Part shown: positions 16,748-25,630 of the stretch, piece by piece | Numbering within the stretch: position 1 is the first letter of the stretch | How the letters are laid out: every line of letters starts with the position of its first letter | Position numbers and translations under genes: made by a program | Notes under the pieces: generated by a model | Seen by the model: only the letters and a program-made list of their open reading frames with translations | The model's database searches: none | What the model was told of the DNA's origin: nothing | NCBI GenBank assembly: GCA_022791575.1 | Contig: JAAVZI010000035.1 | Location: 1 to 64,000, forward strand | DNA from: Lachnospiraceae bacterium | Lineage (GTDB): Bacteria; Bacillota; Clostridia; Lachnospirales; Lachnospiraceae | Direction: 5' to 3' | Length of the DNA stretch: 64,000 nt

Positions 16748-17423
16748 ACAGATATTTATAACGGGAACCGGTACCGACGTCGGCAAAACGTTTGTGACCG
16801 GATTGATTTTAAAGAAATTACAGGAAAGCGGCAGAAGCTGCGGCTACTATAAAGCCGCCATGAGCGGCAATGAGCGGCAAAACGGCACACTGATTCCAGG
16901 GGATGCGGTGTCTGTGAAACGTTGTTCGGGAATCAGCCAGCCCTTGGCAGAAATGTGTCCTTATGTCTATGAGCATGCCGTATCCCCCCATTTAGCGTCG
17001 CGGCTGGAGGGCAGTCCGGTGCGGCTGGACGTGGTGGAAGAGGGCTTTCAGCGGGTGTGCCGCACATATGATTATGTTACTGTGGAGGGCAGCGGCGGCA
17101 TTGTCTGCCCGCTTTGCTTTGACGAGACGAAGATTGGGCTGGAGGACGTGATTAAGCGGCTGGGGCTTTCCTGTCTGCTCGTTGCCCACGCCGGACTGGG
17201 TACAATCAACCAGGTTGTGCTGACCGTAGAATATATGCGTGCCCGCAGCATTCCGCTAAAAGGAATCATTTTCAATCATTTTCATGCAGGAAATGTCATG
17301 GAGGAGGATAATCTGCGCATGTGCAAATACCTGACCGGGCTGAACGTGCTTGCCTGCGTCGAGGACGGGGCGGAGCAGCTGGAACTGGAGGCGGATGACC
17401 TGGCTTCGCTGTATGAAGAGTAG
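16740..17423 (+). CDS. bioD: Dethiobiotin synthetase
   Basis: 227 residues. It closes the ureido ring of DAPA using ATP and CO2. The P-loop is GTGTDVGKTF, followed by the YYKAA lysine, the VEGSGGIVCPL segment and the base-binding FNH region. Normal length. Its start overlaps the bioB stop. Confidence 0.96.
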   Translation: MSKQIFITGTGTDVGKTFVTGLILKKLQESGRSCGYYKAAMSGNERQNGTLIPGDAVSVKRCSGISQPLAEMCPYVYEHAVSPHLASRLEGSPVRLDVVEEGFQRVCRTYDYVTVEGSGGIVCPLCFDETKIGLEDVIKRLGLSCLLVAHAGLGTINQVVLTVEYMRARSIPLKGIIFNHFHAGNVMEEDNLRMCKYLTGLNVLACVEDGAEQLELEADDLASLYEE

Positions 17424-17519
17424 AAACGCTGGAAAATATCGTTGGCAGGTAAAATCCTGCCATCTTTTATGCGCAAAATGGGGAAAACAGAGAGAGGTTC
17501 CATTAATGGATGTTGTATG

Positions 17520-17568
17520 TTGACTTTTCGTTCTAAGTTTTATATAATTAAAACAGATGTTATAGAAC
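17520..17568 (+). promoter_or_regulatory. tetR promoter with a candidate operator
   Basis: TTGACT (17520-17525), a 17-base spacer and TATAAT (17543-17548). GTTTTA-TATAAT-TAAAAC is a perfect palindrome centred on the -10. An outer GTTCTA/TAGAAC pair flanks it. The position suits repression by the TetR protein encoded 28 bases further on. Confidence 0.55.
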
Positions 17569-17595
17569 AATGGTTTTAGAAAGGGGCTGACCAAT

Positions 17596-18156
17596 GTGCC
17601 ACCAAAAGCAAAATTTACCAGAGCACAGATTACACAGGCTGCTTTAGAGCTCGTGAGGGAAGAGGGGATTGGCGGATTGACTGCAAGAACGCTTGCGAAG
17701 AAGCTTGGAAGTTCTTCCTGCCCGATTTTTACGGTATTTGAAAATATGGAAGAGGTACAGCAATCGGTGTTGGAAGCTGCCAAAGCCTGTTACAAAGGGT
17801 ATGTAGAGCAAGGGCTTGCGCAGGCCGCTGCCTTTAAGGGCGTAGGGACGCAGTATATTCTTTTTGCCGTTCAGGAGCCGAAGTTGTTTCAGCTTCTGTT
17901 TATGAATGAGCAGAGCGCGGTTCCTGATATTGACGGAGTACTGCCCATAATTGATGAAAGCTATGAAAAAATCCTTGCTTCTATAACAGAGGGATACGGA
18001 CTTGACAAGGAGAGCGCCGAGAAGCTGTATCGCCATTTATGGATTTACTCGCATGGAATTGCAGCCCTGTGCGCTACAAAGATGTGTCATTTTTCAGGCG
18101 AAGAAATAAGCGGAATGATGACAGAAGTAATGGTTGGGCTGATGGAACGTGTTTGA
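17596..18156 (+). CDS. TetR/AcrR family regulator
   Basis: 186 residues. The N-terminal helix-turn-helix spans about residues 8-55, with TARTLAKKLGSSSCPIFTVF as recognition region; the C-terminal part is all-helical ligand-binding sequence. It starts at GTG 17596 behind AGAAAGGGG. It separates bioBD from bioA. Whether it controls biotin genes or only itself and the next small protein is not clear. Confidence 0.88.
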   Translation: MPPKAKFTRAQITQAALELVREEGIGGLTARTLAKKLGSSSCPIFTVFENMEEVQQSVLEAAKACYKGYVEQGLAQAAAFKGVGTQYILFAVQEPKLFQLLFMNEQSAVPDIDGVLPIIDESYEKILASITEGYGLDKESAEKLYRHLWIYSHGIAALCATKMCHFSGEEISGMMTEVMVGLMERV

Positions 18157-18240
18157 GTATTAAATTATGTCAATCATATTTTAGAGCAGGACACATGCAT
18201 TACGGAAGGCCCGTTCGGGACTAGTCAGGAGGAACGCAGT

Positions 18241-18441
18241 ATGGATTTATGGAAAATATTTGAAATGGACGAACATTTAACAGAGTTGTGGAAGGAGTTA
18301 GGCATGAGTGCAGGGACAGCAATTGTTGTTCTGATTGCCTTGTATTTTGTGATAAAATGGGCGGTTAAAAATGGAATATTGGAAGCCCATAAAAAGATGG
18401 AAGAAAAGAAAATCGAGCAGAAGGCAGTAATGAACAAATAA
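18241..18441 (+). CDS. Small single-span membrane protein
   Basis: 66 residues. One membrane helix (about residues 25-45, GTAIVVLIALYFVIKWAV) is followed by a Lys/Glu-rich helix (EAHKKMEEKKIEQKA). CAGGAGGAACGCAGT precedes ATG 18241. No family was recognised. It lies between tetR and bioA on the same strand. Confidence 0.6.
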   Translation: MDLWKIFEMDEHLTELWKELGMSAGTAIVVLIALYFVIKWAVKNGILEAHKKMEEKKIEQKAVMNK

Positions 18442-18496
18442 GAAGTGGTACAAACGAATGAAAGAAACAAGGTTTTCAGTTAAGGAGAGATGAACT

Positions 18497-19696
18497 ATGA
18501 TTTGGTATCCATACCAACAAATGAAGACAATGAAGACGCCATATAAAATCATCGACGCCCAGGGTGTTTTTCTTTACACGGAGGATCAGAAGCTGATTGA
18601 TTCGGTTTCTTCGTGGTGGAGCGTGATTCATGGCTATAAGCATCCGGTTTTGACCGAGGCCATCAAGGCGCAGGCGGATCATTTTTCCCATGTCATGCTA
18701 GGCGGGCTGACGCATGAGCCGGTACAAAAATTAGCCGACAAGCTGGCACAATGGCTGCCGGGGGATTTGGATTACTGCTTTTTCTCGGATTCCGGCAGTG
18801 TGGCGGTGGAAGTGGCATTGAAAATGGCGCTGCAATATTATGTAAACCAAAAGGACTGGAAGCGAACCAAGGTTTTATCACTGACCCATGCGTACCACGG
18901 CGATACATTTAAGGCGATGGAAGTGGGGGATGATGAGGATTATCATTTTATTCTGGAAGCATATGGCGAGAAGAAAGATGTCATTCATATTCCTACGCAG
19001 ATTTCAGCGCTGGAGGAAGCATTTTCCAGGTATCACGAGGAGCTCAACTGCATGATTGTAGAGCCGCTTCTGCAGGGTGCGGGCGGCATGCGCATGTACG
19101 ACGTGTCATTCTTGCAGCGGGCAAGGCAGCTGTGCGACGAATACGGGGTGCTGCTGATCTTCGACGAGGTGGCGACAGGCTTTGGGCGCACCGGAAATCG
19201 TTTTGTCTCGGATCTGGTGCAGCCGGATATCCTTGTGCTGGGCAAAGCGCTGACCGGCGGTTATATCGGGCATGCGGTCACAATTGCCAATCATAGGGTA
19301 TATAACGGCTTTTATGGGGATGAGCCGGACAAGGCGCTGATGCACGGGCCGACCTTTATGGGAAATGCGCTGGCCTGCAGTGTGGCCTTAAAGTCTATTG
19401 AGCTGTTTGAGCAGGGTGATTATCTGTCCAAAATCGCCCGCATTGAGGAGATTACCAAACGGGAAATGGCAGGGCTTTCACACCCGCAGATTCGTGAGGT
19501 GCGGATCATGGGCGGCTGTGTCTGTGTGGAGGTAAGGGGCGCGGCTTCGCTGCAGGGATTTCAGCAGTTTGCCTATGAGCGCGGCGTGTTTAGCCGGCCG
19601 TTTCTGAATTATATGTATGCGATGGTGCCATATGTGCTCAATGAGGACGAGCTGGTGCAGGTGCTGACTGTAATGAAAGAGTGGTTTCGGCAGTAA
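18497..19696 (+). CDS. bioA: Adenosylmethionine-8-amino-7-oxononanoate aminotransferase
   Basis: 399 residues. This PLP aminotransferase converts KAPA to DAPA, with S-adenosylmethionine as usual amino donor. It begins with WYPYQQMKTMKTP, a BioA-type start. Other motifs are SWWSVIHGYKHP, the GSVAVEVALKMALQYY helix, HAYHGDT, DEVATGFGRTG and the PLP-lysine in LGKALTGGYIGHA. It completes the biotin set, though separated from bioD by tetR and the 66-residue protein. Confidence 0.95.
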   Translation: MIWYPYQQMKTMKTPYKIIDAQGVFLYTEDQKLIDSVSSWWSVIHGYKHPVLTEAIKAQADHFSHVMLGGLTHEPVQKLADKLAQWLPGDLDYCFFSDSGSVAVEVALKMALQYYVNQKDWKRTKVLSLTHAYHGDTFKAMEVGDDEDYHFILEAYGEKKDVIHIPTQISALEEAFSRYHEELNCMIVEPLLQGAGGMRMYDVSFLQRARQLCDEYGVLLIFDEVATGFGRTGNRFVSDLVQPDILVLGKALTGGYIGHAVTIANHRVYNGFYGDEPDKALMHGPTFMGNALACSVALKSIELFEQGDYLSKIARIEEITKREMAGLSHPQIREVRIMGGCVCVEVRGAASLQGFQQFAYERGVFSRPFLNYMYAMVPYVLNEDELVQVLTVMKEWFRQ

Positions 19697-19707
19697 GGAG
19701 AAGAACG

Positions 19708-20277
19708 ATGGGAAAACGAGATAAGTTAAGTGTATTTATCAGCCTTGTGCTGCGGCATAATCCTGGTGCGGCTCAGATTACCTTAGACGAGCATGGCTGG
19801 GCGGACGTGAAGGAATTGCTGGCAGGAGTGAACAACACAGGAAGAAGCATTGACCGGGAAACGTTGGAGGAGATTGTTCGAACGGATCAAAAGCAGCGGT
19901 ATTCTTTTAGTGAAGATCATTCGTTGATCCGCGCCAACCAGGGGCACAGCATTTCTGTGGATGTGGAGTTAAAGGAGCAGGAGCCGCCGGAGGTTCTATA
20001 TCATGGAACGGCGCAGCGGTTTTTGGATCTTATCCGGCTGGAGGGATTAAAGCCAATGAGCCGACTGTATGTGCACCTTTCGAAGGAGATCGAAACTGCG
20101 GCTCAGGTTGGCAGACGGCATGGGCAGGCAGTGATTTTGCAGGTCAAGAGCGGGCAGATGAGCCGTGACGGCGGGAAGTTCTATCTTTCTGAAAATGGCG
20201 TGTGGCTGACGAAGAGGGTGGATGTGAAATATTTGAAGAAGCTGGATGGGTCAGGCTGTGAAGAAAGGGAAGTTTGA
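19708..20277 (+). CDS. kptA: RNA 2'-phosphotransferase, Tpt1/KptA family
   Basis: 189 residues from ATG 19708, chosen for the TAAGGAG site eight bases upstream and 11 bases after the bioA stop. KptA enzymes transfer an RNA 2'-phosphate to NAD. Family motifs are LRHNP, the HGW/ADVKELL winged-helix domain, YHGTAQRF, SRLYVHLS and the C-terminal GVWLTKRV. Bacterial members lack the tRNA-splicing route of eukaryotes and their natural substrate is not settled. The link with bioA is probably only positional. Confidence 0.92.
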   Translation: MGKRDKLSVFISLVLRHNPGAAQITLDEHGWADVKELLAGVNNTGRSIDRETLEEIVRTDQKQRYSFSEDHSLIRANQGHSISVDVELKEQEPPEVLYHGTAQRFLDLIRLEGLKPMSRLYVHLSKEIETAAQVGRRHGQAVILQVKSGQMSRDGGKFYLSENGVWLTKRVDVKYLKKLDGSGCEEREV

Positions 20278-20412
20278 AACTACTTCGATGAATGAGAGGC
20301 TGGGTAAATGTTAAGAAAAAACTGGCACATGCATAAGCTGTATTGAAAAAATCGATGCTTGTTCAAAAAAATTAAAAATCAGAGGATTGAACCAGATTGG
20401 AATCAGTTGTGA

Positions 20413-20466
20413 AAATCTTTGCAGTTGGCAAAACGCGATAAATAGTGCTGCTGCAAAGATTTTTTT
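20413..20466 (+). terminator. Terminator after bioA-kptA
   Basis: AAATCTTTGCAG (20413-20424) pairs with CTGCAAAGATTT (20451-20462) and runs into a seven-base T tract. Confidence 0.78.
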
Positions 20467-20966
20467 ATGGTAAATATTATTTTGGATATAAATTGCCAAT
20501 TCAGTTAAAAAATGTATGTTGATATATAGAAAAATTTTAAATTATTTAAATTACAGTTTATTTAATTACAAATAATGGTATAAGTATTGAAAATGTGCTG
20601 TAATTAATTTTCCAAAAATATATAAGAAGAAATGAATTTAAAAAAAAGCCTTTTTTCAAACAAAATTTGCGAGAGACCATGCTTACACAAGCATTTATAT
20701 CTGCTATTTAGGGCGGAAATAATAAGGAACTACAATAAAACAATAATGATACGAAACAAAATAAAAAAATTTTATTGAAGTGCAACCAAAACAGATAATT
20801 ACGATGTTATATAATAAGGTGCAATAAAATTAGAAAATGTAATAGTTATCATTATTCTGATGTACAGTGAGACAGAATTTGAAAGCATTCAATGCTGACA
20901 GAAGAGGCGGGTGAGGCCACATATATTTAAGTATGGATTACTGACAGAAAACAAAAAGGAGGTTCT
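20467..20966. other. AT-rich non-coding stretch
   Basis: About 500 bases, very AT-rich, without a credible gene on either strand. AAAGGAGGTTCT at its end is the ribosome site of the secreted protein. No structured RNA was recognised. Confidence 0.5.
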
Positions 20967-22097
20967 ATGAAAATAAAACAAATGAAAACCAAAAGTAAAT
21001 TATCTATCCTGCTAATCGTAGGAATGTTAGCCATAGGAAGCTCTCTTTGTACTGTTCAGGCAAAGGAAGTTTCCGAAGAAATTCGGGTGAATTTCGTTGG
21101 TAAAGAAGCGCTACAAAATAAAATGCAACCATTCTATTATGAAAATGATGACCCAGATGATATTAAAAATGTAAACATCACAACCCAAGAAGCGATTGCT
21201 GCCCAAGAAGAAAGGACAGTTGGAGAGGTTGGATTGGGGTATAGTCCTGGTATCATTCATGTATATTTTGATCGTAAAAAAGCAGGCGAAAAAGTTATAG
21301 AACTTGGATTGGAAAATGAGACAGCTCTTTATCAAAAAGCTTTAAAAGAATATGGAGATAACGATATATCCGAGCAAATGAGCAGTAGCGACACCATGAT
21401 GGTTCAGATCAGCCTGAACAAAAATAAAACTGTTTCAACAGCAGTAAAACAATATTCTGCATTACCTTATGTTACAGGTGTATATCCCATTAAGACAACT
21501 CATGAAGTGGAGCCCTTTGAACCGCCCTCAAACTTTAAACCAGATGGCATATACCCGGTTTATAATGACGATTCCATATCGCTTGGCTGTGTCTGTCCAA
21601 ATGCCTCTTTTTATACAAAATACCGTTGGGAATACTGCAAAATAGGAACCAATGAATGGAAACTTCTCAGCGACTGGAGCACAAGCGAATGGTGCACCTG
21701 GTATCCAGATGCCAATGAAGATTATGCAGTCGTATGCAAGGTATCTTATCATGGCCGCGGAGAAATAACAGCACAAACCGTATGGTATGCCTCCCGACCA
21801 CAGATGAAAAAACGTATTACCGGCCGCTGTGCACTGCCAGACAAAGATGGAATCTTATTCGGCTGTACATCCACTGTCGGAAAAAATGATGCTGGCTACT
21901 TAACAACTTGTTATATCTGGAGCTTTGACCAGCAGAGCTGGATCACCAAATCCGCCTATGAAGCCTCCAACTGTGCATGGTTCCGTTCCTCTGTTCTACC
22001 CAAAGGTACATACATGATGTACAATTGCACCGAACGGCGGCTGCCAGATGGAACGCTGCGCAAATTAAGCTGCGATTATTACGTATTTACAATATAA
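20967..22097 (+). CDS. Secreted Cys/Trp-rich protein of unknown function
   Basis: 376 residues. A signal peptide covers about residues 1-32 (basic start, then LSILLIVGMLAIGSSL, cleavage after VQA). The middle contains an alpha/beta segment (MVQISLNKNKTVSTAVKQY). The C-terminal half (about 195-376) carries at least ten spaced Cys and many Trp/Tyr residues (CVCPNASF, WEYCKIG, EWCTWYP, TTCYIWSFDQQ, MYNCTERR, LSCDYYVF). It is probably a disulfide- or aromatic-stabilised beta domain outside the cell. No enzymatic motif was seen. A broken paralogue lies at 10503. Confidence 0.75.
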   Translation: MKIKQMKTKSKLSILLIVGMLAIGSSLCTVQAKEVSEEIRVNFVGKEALQNKMQPFYYENDDPDDIKNVNITTQEAIAAQEERTVGEVGLGYSPGIIHVYFDRKKAGEKVIELGLENETALYQKALKEYGDNDISEQMSSSDTMMVQISLNKNKTVSTAVKQYSALPYVTGVYPIKTTHEVEPFEPPSNFKPDGIYPVYNDDSISLGCVCPNASFYTKYRWEYCKIGTNEWKLLSDWSTSEWCTWYPDANEDYAVVCKVSYHGRGEITAQTVWYASRPQMKKRITGRCALPDKDGILFGCTSTVGKNDAGYLTTCYIWSFDQQSWITKSAYEASNCAWFRSSVLPKGTYMMYNCTERRLPDGTLRKLSCDYYVFTI

Positions 22098-22123
22098 CAG
22101 TTCCGAAGTCGTTCGATTAATAA

Positions 22124-22180
22124 TATACTCTCCTTATAGTGATAGATGATTAGTTGCCTGTCTACTATAAGGGGAGTATA
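22124..22180. repeat. 17-bp inverted repeat downstream of the secreted protein
   Basis: TATACTCTCCTTATAGT (22124-22140) pairs with ACTATAAGGGGAGTATA (22164-22180) with one G-U pair. No T tract follows, so it may be a processing site or a poor terminator. It also marks the edge of the broken ABC gene. Confidence 0.6.
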
Positions 22181-22740
22181 TCATACTATAAACCGCTTGA
22201 TTGACAGATCAATCAATACGTCTGGAACTTCGCTCCGGAATTTGCACAATAGTTTCAACCACTATATACAAACCATGGCAAAGCTGAAGAGCCACAAAGG
22301 CGTACATAGTATTATTTTCCAGAAAGTTCAGGAAGTGGATCTGGAAAACTATGATATTACGAAATTCTATAACGATTATATCTGGGCTCTGGAAAAGGCG
22401 GATACCCAGATTCTAAGCAGCTATGAAAATCTGTGCCATTTTTACGAGGCATTTGGCAATGCAGCCGCCCTTTTTTCGGTAACTTTGTTTTATCGACGAA
22501 GCTTCCAGCGCGCTTGATCCGATTTCTGAAGCTTAGATTAATCAGACAATTATGGAACAGATGAAAGAAAAGAGCATGATTATCATTTCCCATCGGCTTT
22601 CAACAATCCAGCATGTGGATACCATATATTTTTTGGAACAAGGACAGGTTCTCTAACAGGGTAGCCATGAAGAATTAATGGCATACAATGGAAAATATGC
22701 GGAAATGTACACCGTCCAGGCGCAGCAATATGTTTTGCCG
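22146..22740 (+). pseudogene. Broken ABC exporter
   Basis: The upstream frame holds part of an exporter membrane domain (ENYDITKFYNDYIWALEKAD region). Near 22485 it shifts and jumps to the end of a nucleotide-binding domain: FIDEASSALDPISEA, then a stop, NQTIMEQMKEKSMIIISHRL with the H-loop, LEQGQVL, another stop, and GSHEELMAYNGKYAEMY. Walker A and the signature motif are missing. It therefore has an internal deletion, a frameshift and at least two nonsense codons and cannot be functional. Confidence 0.82.
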
Positions 22741-22881
22741 TCTGGGTGCAGATTGTGCCGGATTGGTGCAGAAGAACATTTCCCCGCGGATGTATGATAC
22801 AATAACGGCAGAATTTGATAAAACCAGCAGGCGGGCAGGAATTTCCAGTTCCGCAGGCCGGTCAACGCAAGGAGGAGAATT

Positions 22882-23226
22882 ATGCCGTTTATTCATTCCA
22901 GAGTCAGCGCCACTATGACCCAACAGCAGAAGGAAACCATTATAAAGGAGCTGGGAGAAGCGATTGCCATCATTCCAGGAAAATCTGAGGAGTGGCTGAT
23001 GGTAGAGCTTGCCGACCAATGCGATCTCTATTTTCGAGGAAGAAGAGAGAAAGCACTGGCCTATATTGAAGTAAAGGTGTTCGGCAAGATTTCTGCGGAC
23101 GCCGCACGCAGCCTGACAGAGCGTATCTGTGCTATTTACGAAACGCATCTGCAGATTGAAAGGGACTGTGTTTATATAAAATACGAGGAAGTCAGCAAAT
23201 GGGGCTGGAACGGAAGTAATTTTTAG
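22882..23226 (+). CDS. MIF-like tautomerase superfamily protein
   Basis: 114 residues, the length of macrophage-migration-inhibitory-factor homologues. Met1 precedes Pro2, which becomes the catalytic N-terminal proline (MPFIHSRVSA). IPGKSEEWLMVEL and the ending VSKWGWNGSNF fit the bacterial MIF group. A CAAGGAGGAG site supports ATG 22882. The enzymes tautomerise keto/enol substrates; the physiological substrate is unknown. Confidence 0.87.
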   Translation: MPFIHSRVSATMTQQQKETIIKELGEAIAIIPGKSEEWLMVELADQCDLYFRGRREKALAYIEVKVFGKISADAARSLTERICAIYETHLQIERDCVYIKYEEVSKWGWNGSNF

Positions 23227-23426
23227 TGCGGATTTGGAGGTGCAAATTCGCTTTGGGAATGTAACAATAAGAATCGGGCATTGGGGGATGCTGGGTTCTT
23301 TTTTTCGTATGAATTGTTCTGGCAGGGATTTCATGCTATAATTGAATGAAAACATTCAAAACGATGTTAGGAACGATTTAAAAATTATTTCTTAACAGTT
23401 TCTTGGAGTAAGAAAGGGGAACAGCC

Positions 23427-24665
23427 ATGTCAATACTTGCAGCCGTTATGCTTCCTCACCCTCCGCTGATTGTGCCTGAGATCGGCCGGGGAGAGGAAAG
23501 GAAGATTCAGGATACGATAAATGCTTATGAGGAGGCCGCTGAGAGAATCGGTGCGTTAAAACCGCAGACGATTGTTTTGCTCTCTCCGCACCAGACCATG
23601 TACGCGGATTATTTTCACATTTCTCCAGGAGATAGGGCGGTCGGGGATTTCGGGCAGTTTGGTGCTGCCAAGGTGCAGGTAGAGGCCGTCTATGATACGG
23701 AGTTTGTAGAGGAACTATGCCAGCTGGCCGGATGGGAAGGGCTTGCGGCCGGAACGGCGGGGGAGCGTGAGCCGCAGCTGGATCATGGGACGATGGTGCC
23801 GCTTTATTTTGTGCGTGCACAGCTAAGTGGGTATCGGCTTGTGCGTATCGGACTTTCGGGTTTGCCGCTGGCTGCGCATTATCGGCTGGGGCAGCTGATA
23901 CAGGAGGCGTCCAGGAAGCTGGGGCGCCGTACGGTAGTGATTGGCAGCGGCGATTTGTCGCATCGTCTGAAGGAGGACGGGCCTTATGGATACCGCCCGG
24001 AGGGTTCTCAATATGACCAGCGTATCATGGATGTGATGGGAAATGCGGATTTTGGGAAACTGCTGGATTTTTCAGAGTCGTTTTGTGAAAAGGCGGGAGA
24101 GTGCGGGCATCGTTCTTTTACGATTCTGGCGGGGACGCTGGATGGGCAGAATGTGGCGGCAGAACGGTTATCTTATGAAGGTCCGTTTGGCGTGGGATAC
24201 GGAGTGTGCTGGTTTACGCCCAAGGAGCCGAATTCCGGGCGCAAGTTTGGGGAGCAGTATGAACAGCGCCAGCAGCAGTGGTTTCGGCAGCTGCGGGGCT
24301 GTATCGGCACGATTGCAGCTGTGCAGGATTCCATTGCAGAAGAAATTATAGAAAATGCCATCAGCGCTTCGCAGAGAGACCCAAGATTCGAGCCGATTGT
24401 CGAGGACGAGCTGGAACGGCTGGTAATCAGTGTGGATGTATTGGGAGAACCGGAGCGGATTACCTCGGCAGCGGAGCTGGATGTGAAGCGCTATGGCGTA
24501 ATTGTGACGAAAGGCCATCGGCGTGGCCTGCTGCTGCCGAACTTAGACGGTGTGGATACGGTCGAAGAGCAGGTGGCTATTGCCAGAAGTAAGGCGGGGA
24601 TTGGCGAGGAAGAGGACGTGGAGCTGGAGCGGTTTGAAGTTGTGCGGCATTCGGTGACTGGGTGA
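23427..24665 (+). CDS. AmmeMemoRadiSam protein: Memo-like and AMMECR1 domains fused
   Basis: 412 residues. About 1-250 is a class III extradiol dioxygenase-like (Memo) domain with conserved His in LPHPP, LLSPHQT, LDHGTMVPL and GSGDLSHRL. About 260-412 is an AMMECR1 domain with RDPRFEPI, LVISVDVLGEPERI, GVIVTKGHRRGLLLP and a GVDTVEEQVAIARSKAGI stretch. It is followed, 23 bases after its stop, by the partner radical SAM gene. The system is widespread but its reaction is unknown; the two-domain fusion and pairing argue for one complex or pathway. Confidence 0.9.
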   Translation: MSILAAVMLPHPPLIVPEIGRGEERKIQDTINAYEEAAERIGALKPQTIVLLSPHQTMYADYFHISPGDRAVGDFGQFGAAKVQVEAVYDTEFVEELCQLAGWEGLAAGTAGEREPQLDHGTMVPLYFVRAQLSGYRLVRIGLSGLPLAAHYRLGQLIQEASRKLGRRTVVIGSGDLSHRLKEDGPYGYRPEGSQYDQRIMDVMGNADFGKLLDFSESFCEKAGECGHRSFTILAGTLDGQNVAAERLSYEGPFGVGYGVCWFTPKEPNSGRKFGEQYEQRQQQWFRQLRGCIGTIAAVQDSIAEEIIENAISASQRDPRFEPIVEDELERLVISVDVLGEPERITSAAELDVKRYGVIVTKGHRRGLLLPNLDGVDTVEEQVAIARSKAGIGEEEDVELERFEVVRHSVTG

Positions 24666-24688
24666 TGGGATCGAAGGAGGTCTGCAGT

Positions 24689-25522
24689 ATGTATAAGAAA
24701 GCGGTTTGTCAGGTATGTATGCACCAGTGCCGGCTGGAGCCGGGACAGAGGGGGCTCTGCCGGGCGAGGAAGAATGAGAGCGGGGTTGTGGTTTGCGAAA
24801 ATTATGGCAGGGTCATTTCACTGGCCTTGGATCCGATTGAGAAAAAGCCGCTGCAGTTATTTTATCCGGGCAGCCTGATTTTATCGGTGGGGAGTTATGG
24901 CTGTAATCTTTGCTGTTCGTTTTGTCAGAATCATGAGATTTCTATGGTAGATTCGGAACATGCGCAAAGCGTTTACATTTCCCCGCAGGAGCTGGCCGAG
25001 AAGGCACAGGAGTATCGGGCTGCGGGCAATATCGGTGTGGCGTTTACGTATAATGAGCCTCTGGTGGGCTGGGAATATGTGCGCGATACGGCCAGGCTGG
25101 TCCGGGAGTCTGGCATGAAAACGGTACTGGTGACGAATGGTTCGGCTTCGTTAGAGGTGCTGGAAGCGCTTCTGCCGGATATCGATGCGATGAATGTTGA
25201 TTTGAAAGGCTTTCGGGAGGAGACGTATCACCGGCTGGGCGGAGATTTGAAGACGGTGCAGAGGTTTATCCGCCGTGCGGCGGCGGATTGTCATGTGGAG
25301 CTGACAACGTTGATTGTTCCGGGGGAAAATGACAGCCGAGCAGAGATGGAAGAGGAGGCGGCATGGATTGCTTCTATTAATAAGGAGATTCCTCTGCATG
25401 TGACACGGTTTTTTCCGTGTTATCGGATGCTGGATCGGGAGGCGCCGGAGGTTCAGACGGTGTATGCGCAGGCAGAGGCTGCGGAACAGCATTTAGAACA
25501 TGTATTTGTGGGAAATGTGTGA
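24689..25522 (+). CDS. amrS: AmmeMemoRadiSam radical SAM enzyme
   Basis: 277 residues from ATG 24689, with GAAGGAGG eight bases upstream. The cluster motif is GCNLCCSFCQNHEIS (CxxxCxxC). The N-terminus carries a Cys-rich segment (CQVCMHQCRLEPGQRGLCRAR) typical of this group and of activating-enzyme relatives. Further text (AFTYNEPLVGWEYV, VTNGSASLEVLEALLP, LVGENDSR-like VPGENDS) matches AmrS. It lacks the ferredoxin insert of glycyl-radical activases. It forms an operon with the Memo/AMMECR1 gene. Confidence 0.92.
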   Translation: MYKKAVCQVCMHQCRLEPGQRGLCRARKNESGVVVCENYGRVISLALDPIEKKPLQLFYPGSLILSVGSYGCNLCCSFCQNHEISMVDSEHAQSVYISPQELAEKAQEYRAAGNIGVAFTYNEPLVGWEYVRDTARLVRESGMKTVLVTNGSASLEVLEALLPDIDAMNVDLKGFREETYHRLGGDLKTVQRFIRRAAADCHVELTTLIVPGENDSRAEMEEEAAWIASINKEIPLHVTRFFPCYRMLDREAPEVQTVYAQAEAAEQHLEHVFVGNV

Positions 25523-25540
25523 ACAAGGAGGAGTGCGGTT

Positions 25541-25630
25541 ATGCATTTTGTAGTGGCAAAGGGGATATTGTCATCTGGAAATGGAATGAATATTTACCGC
25601 GGCTCTGCCAATATTTGGAAAAAAGGTTGA
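25541..25630 (+). pseudogene. Truncated N-terminus of a second radical SAM protein
   Basis: Behind a perfect AGGAGG, 29 codons begin MHFVVAKGILSSGNGMNIYR, the typical start of SPL-like radical SAM proteins. In those the Cys cluster motif would follow directly. Here the sequence turns to GSANIWKKG and stops before any Cys. The remainder of the gene is absent. It is most likely the leftover of a deletion, and it now contains the promoter of the next gene. Confidence 0.62.

Noticed and set aside
22688-22918. 76-residue open frame between the ABC remnant and the tautomerase gene
   Set aside because: It reads the end of the broken ATPase domain in another frame and overlaps the tautomerase start.
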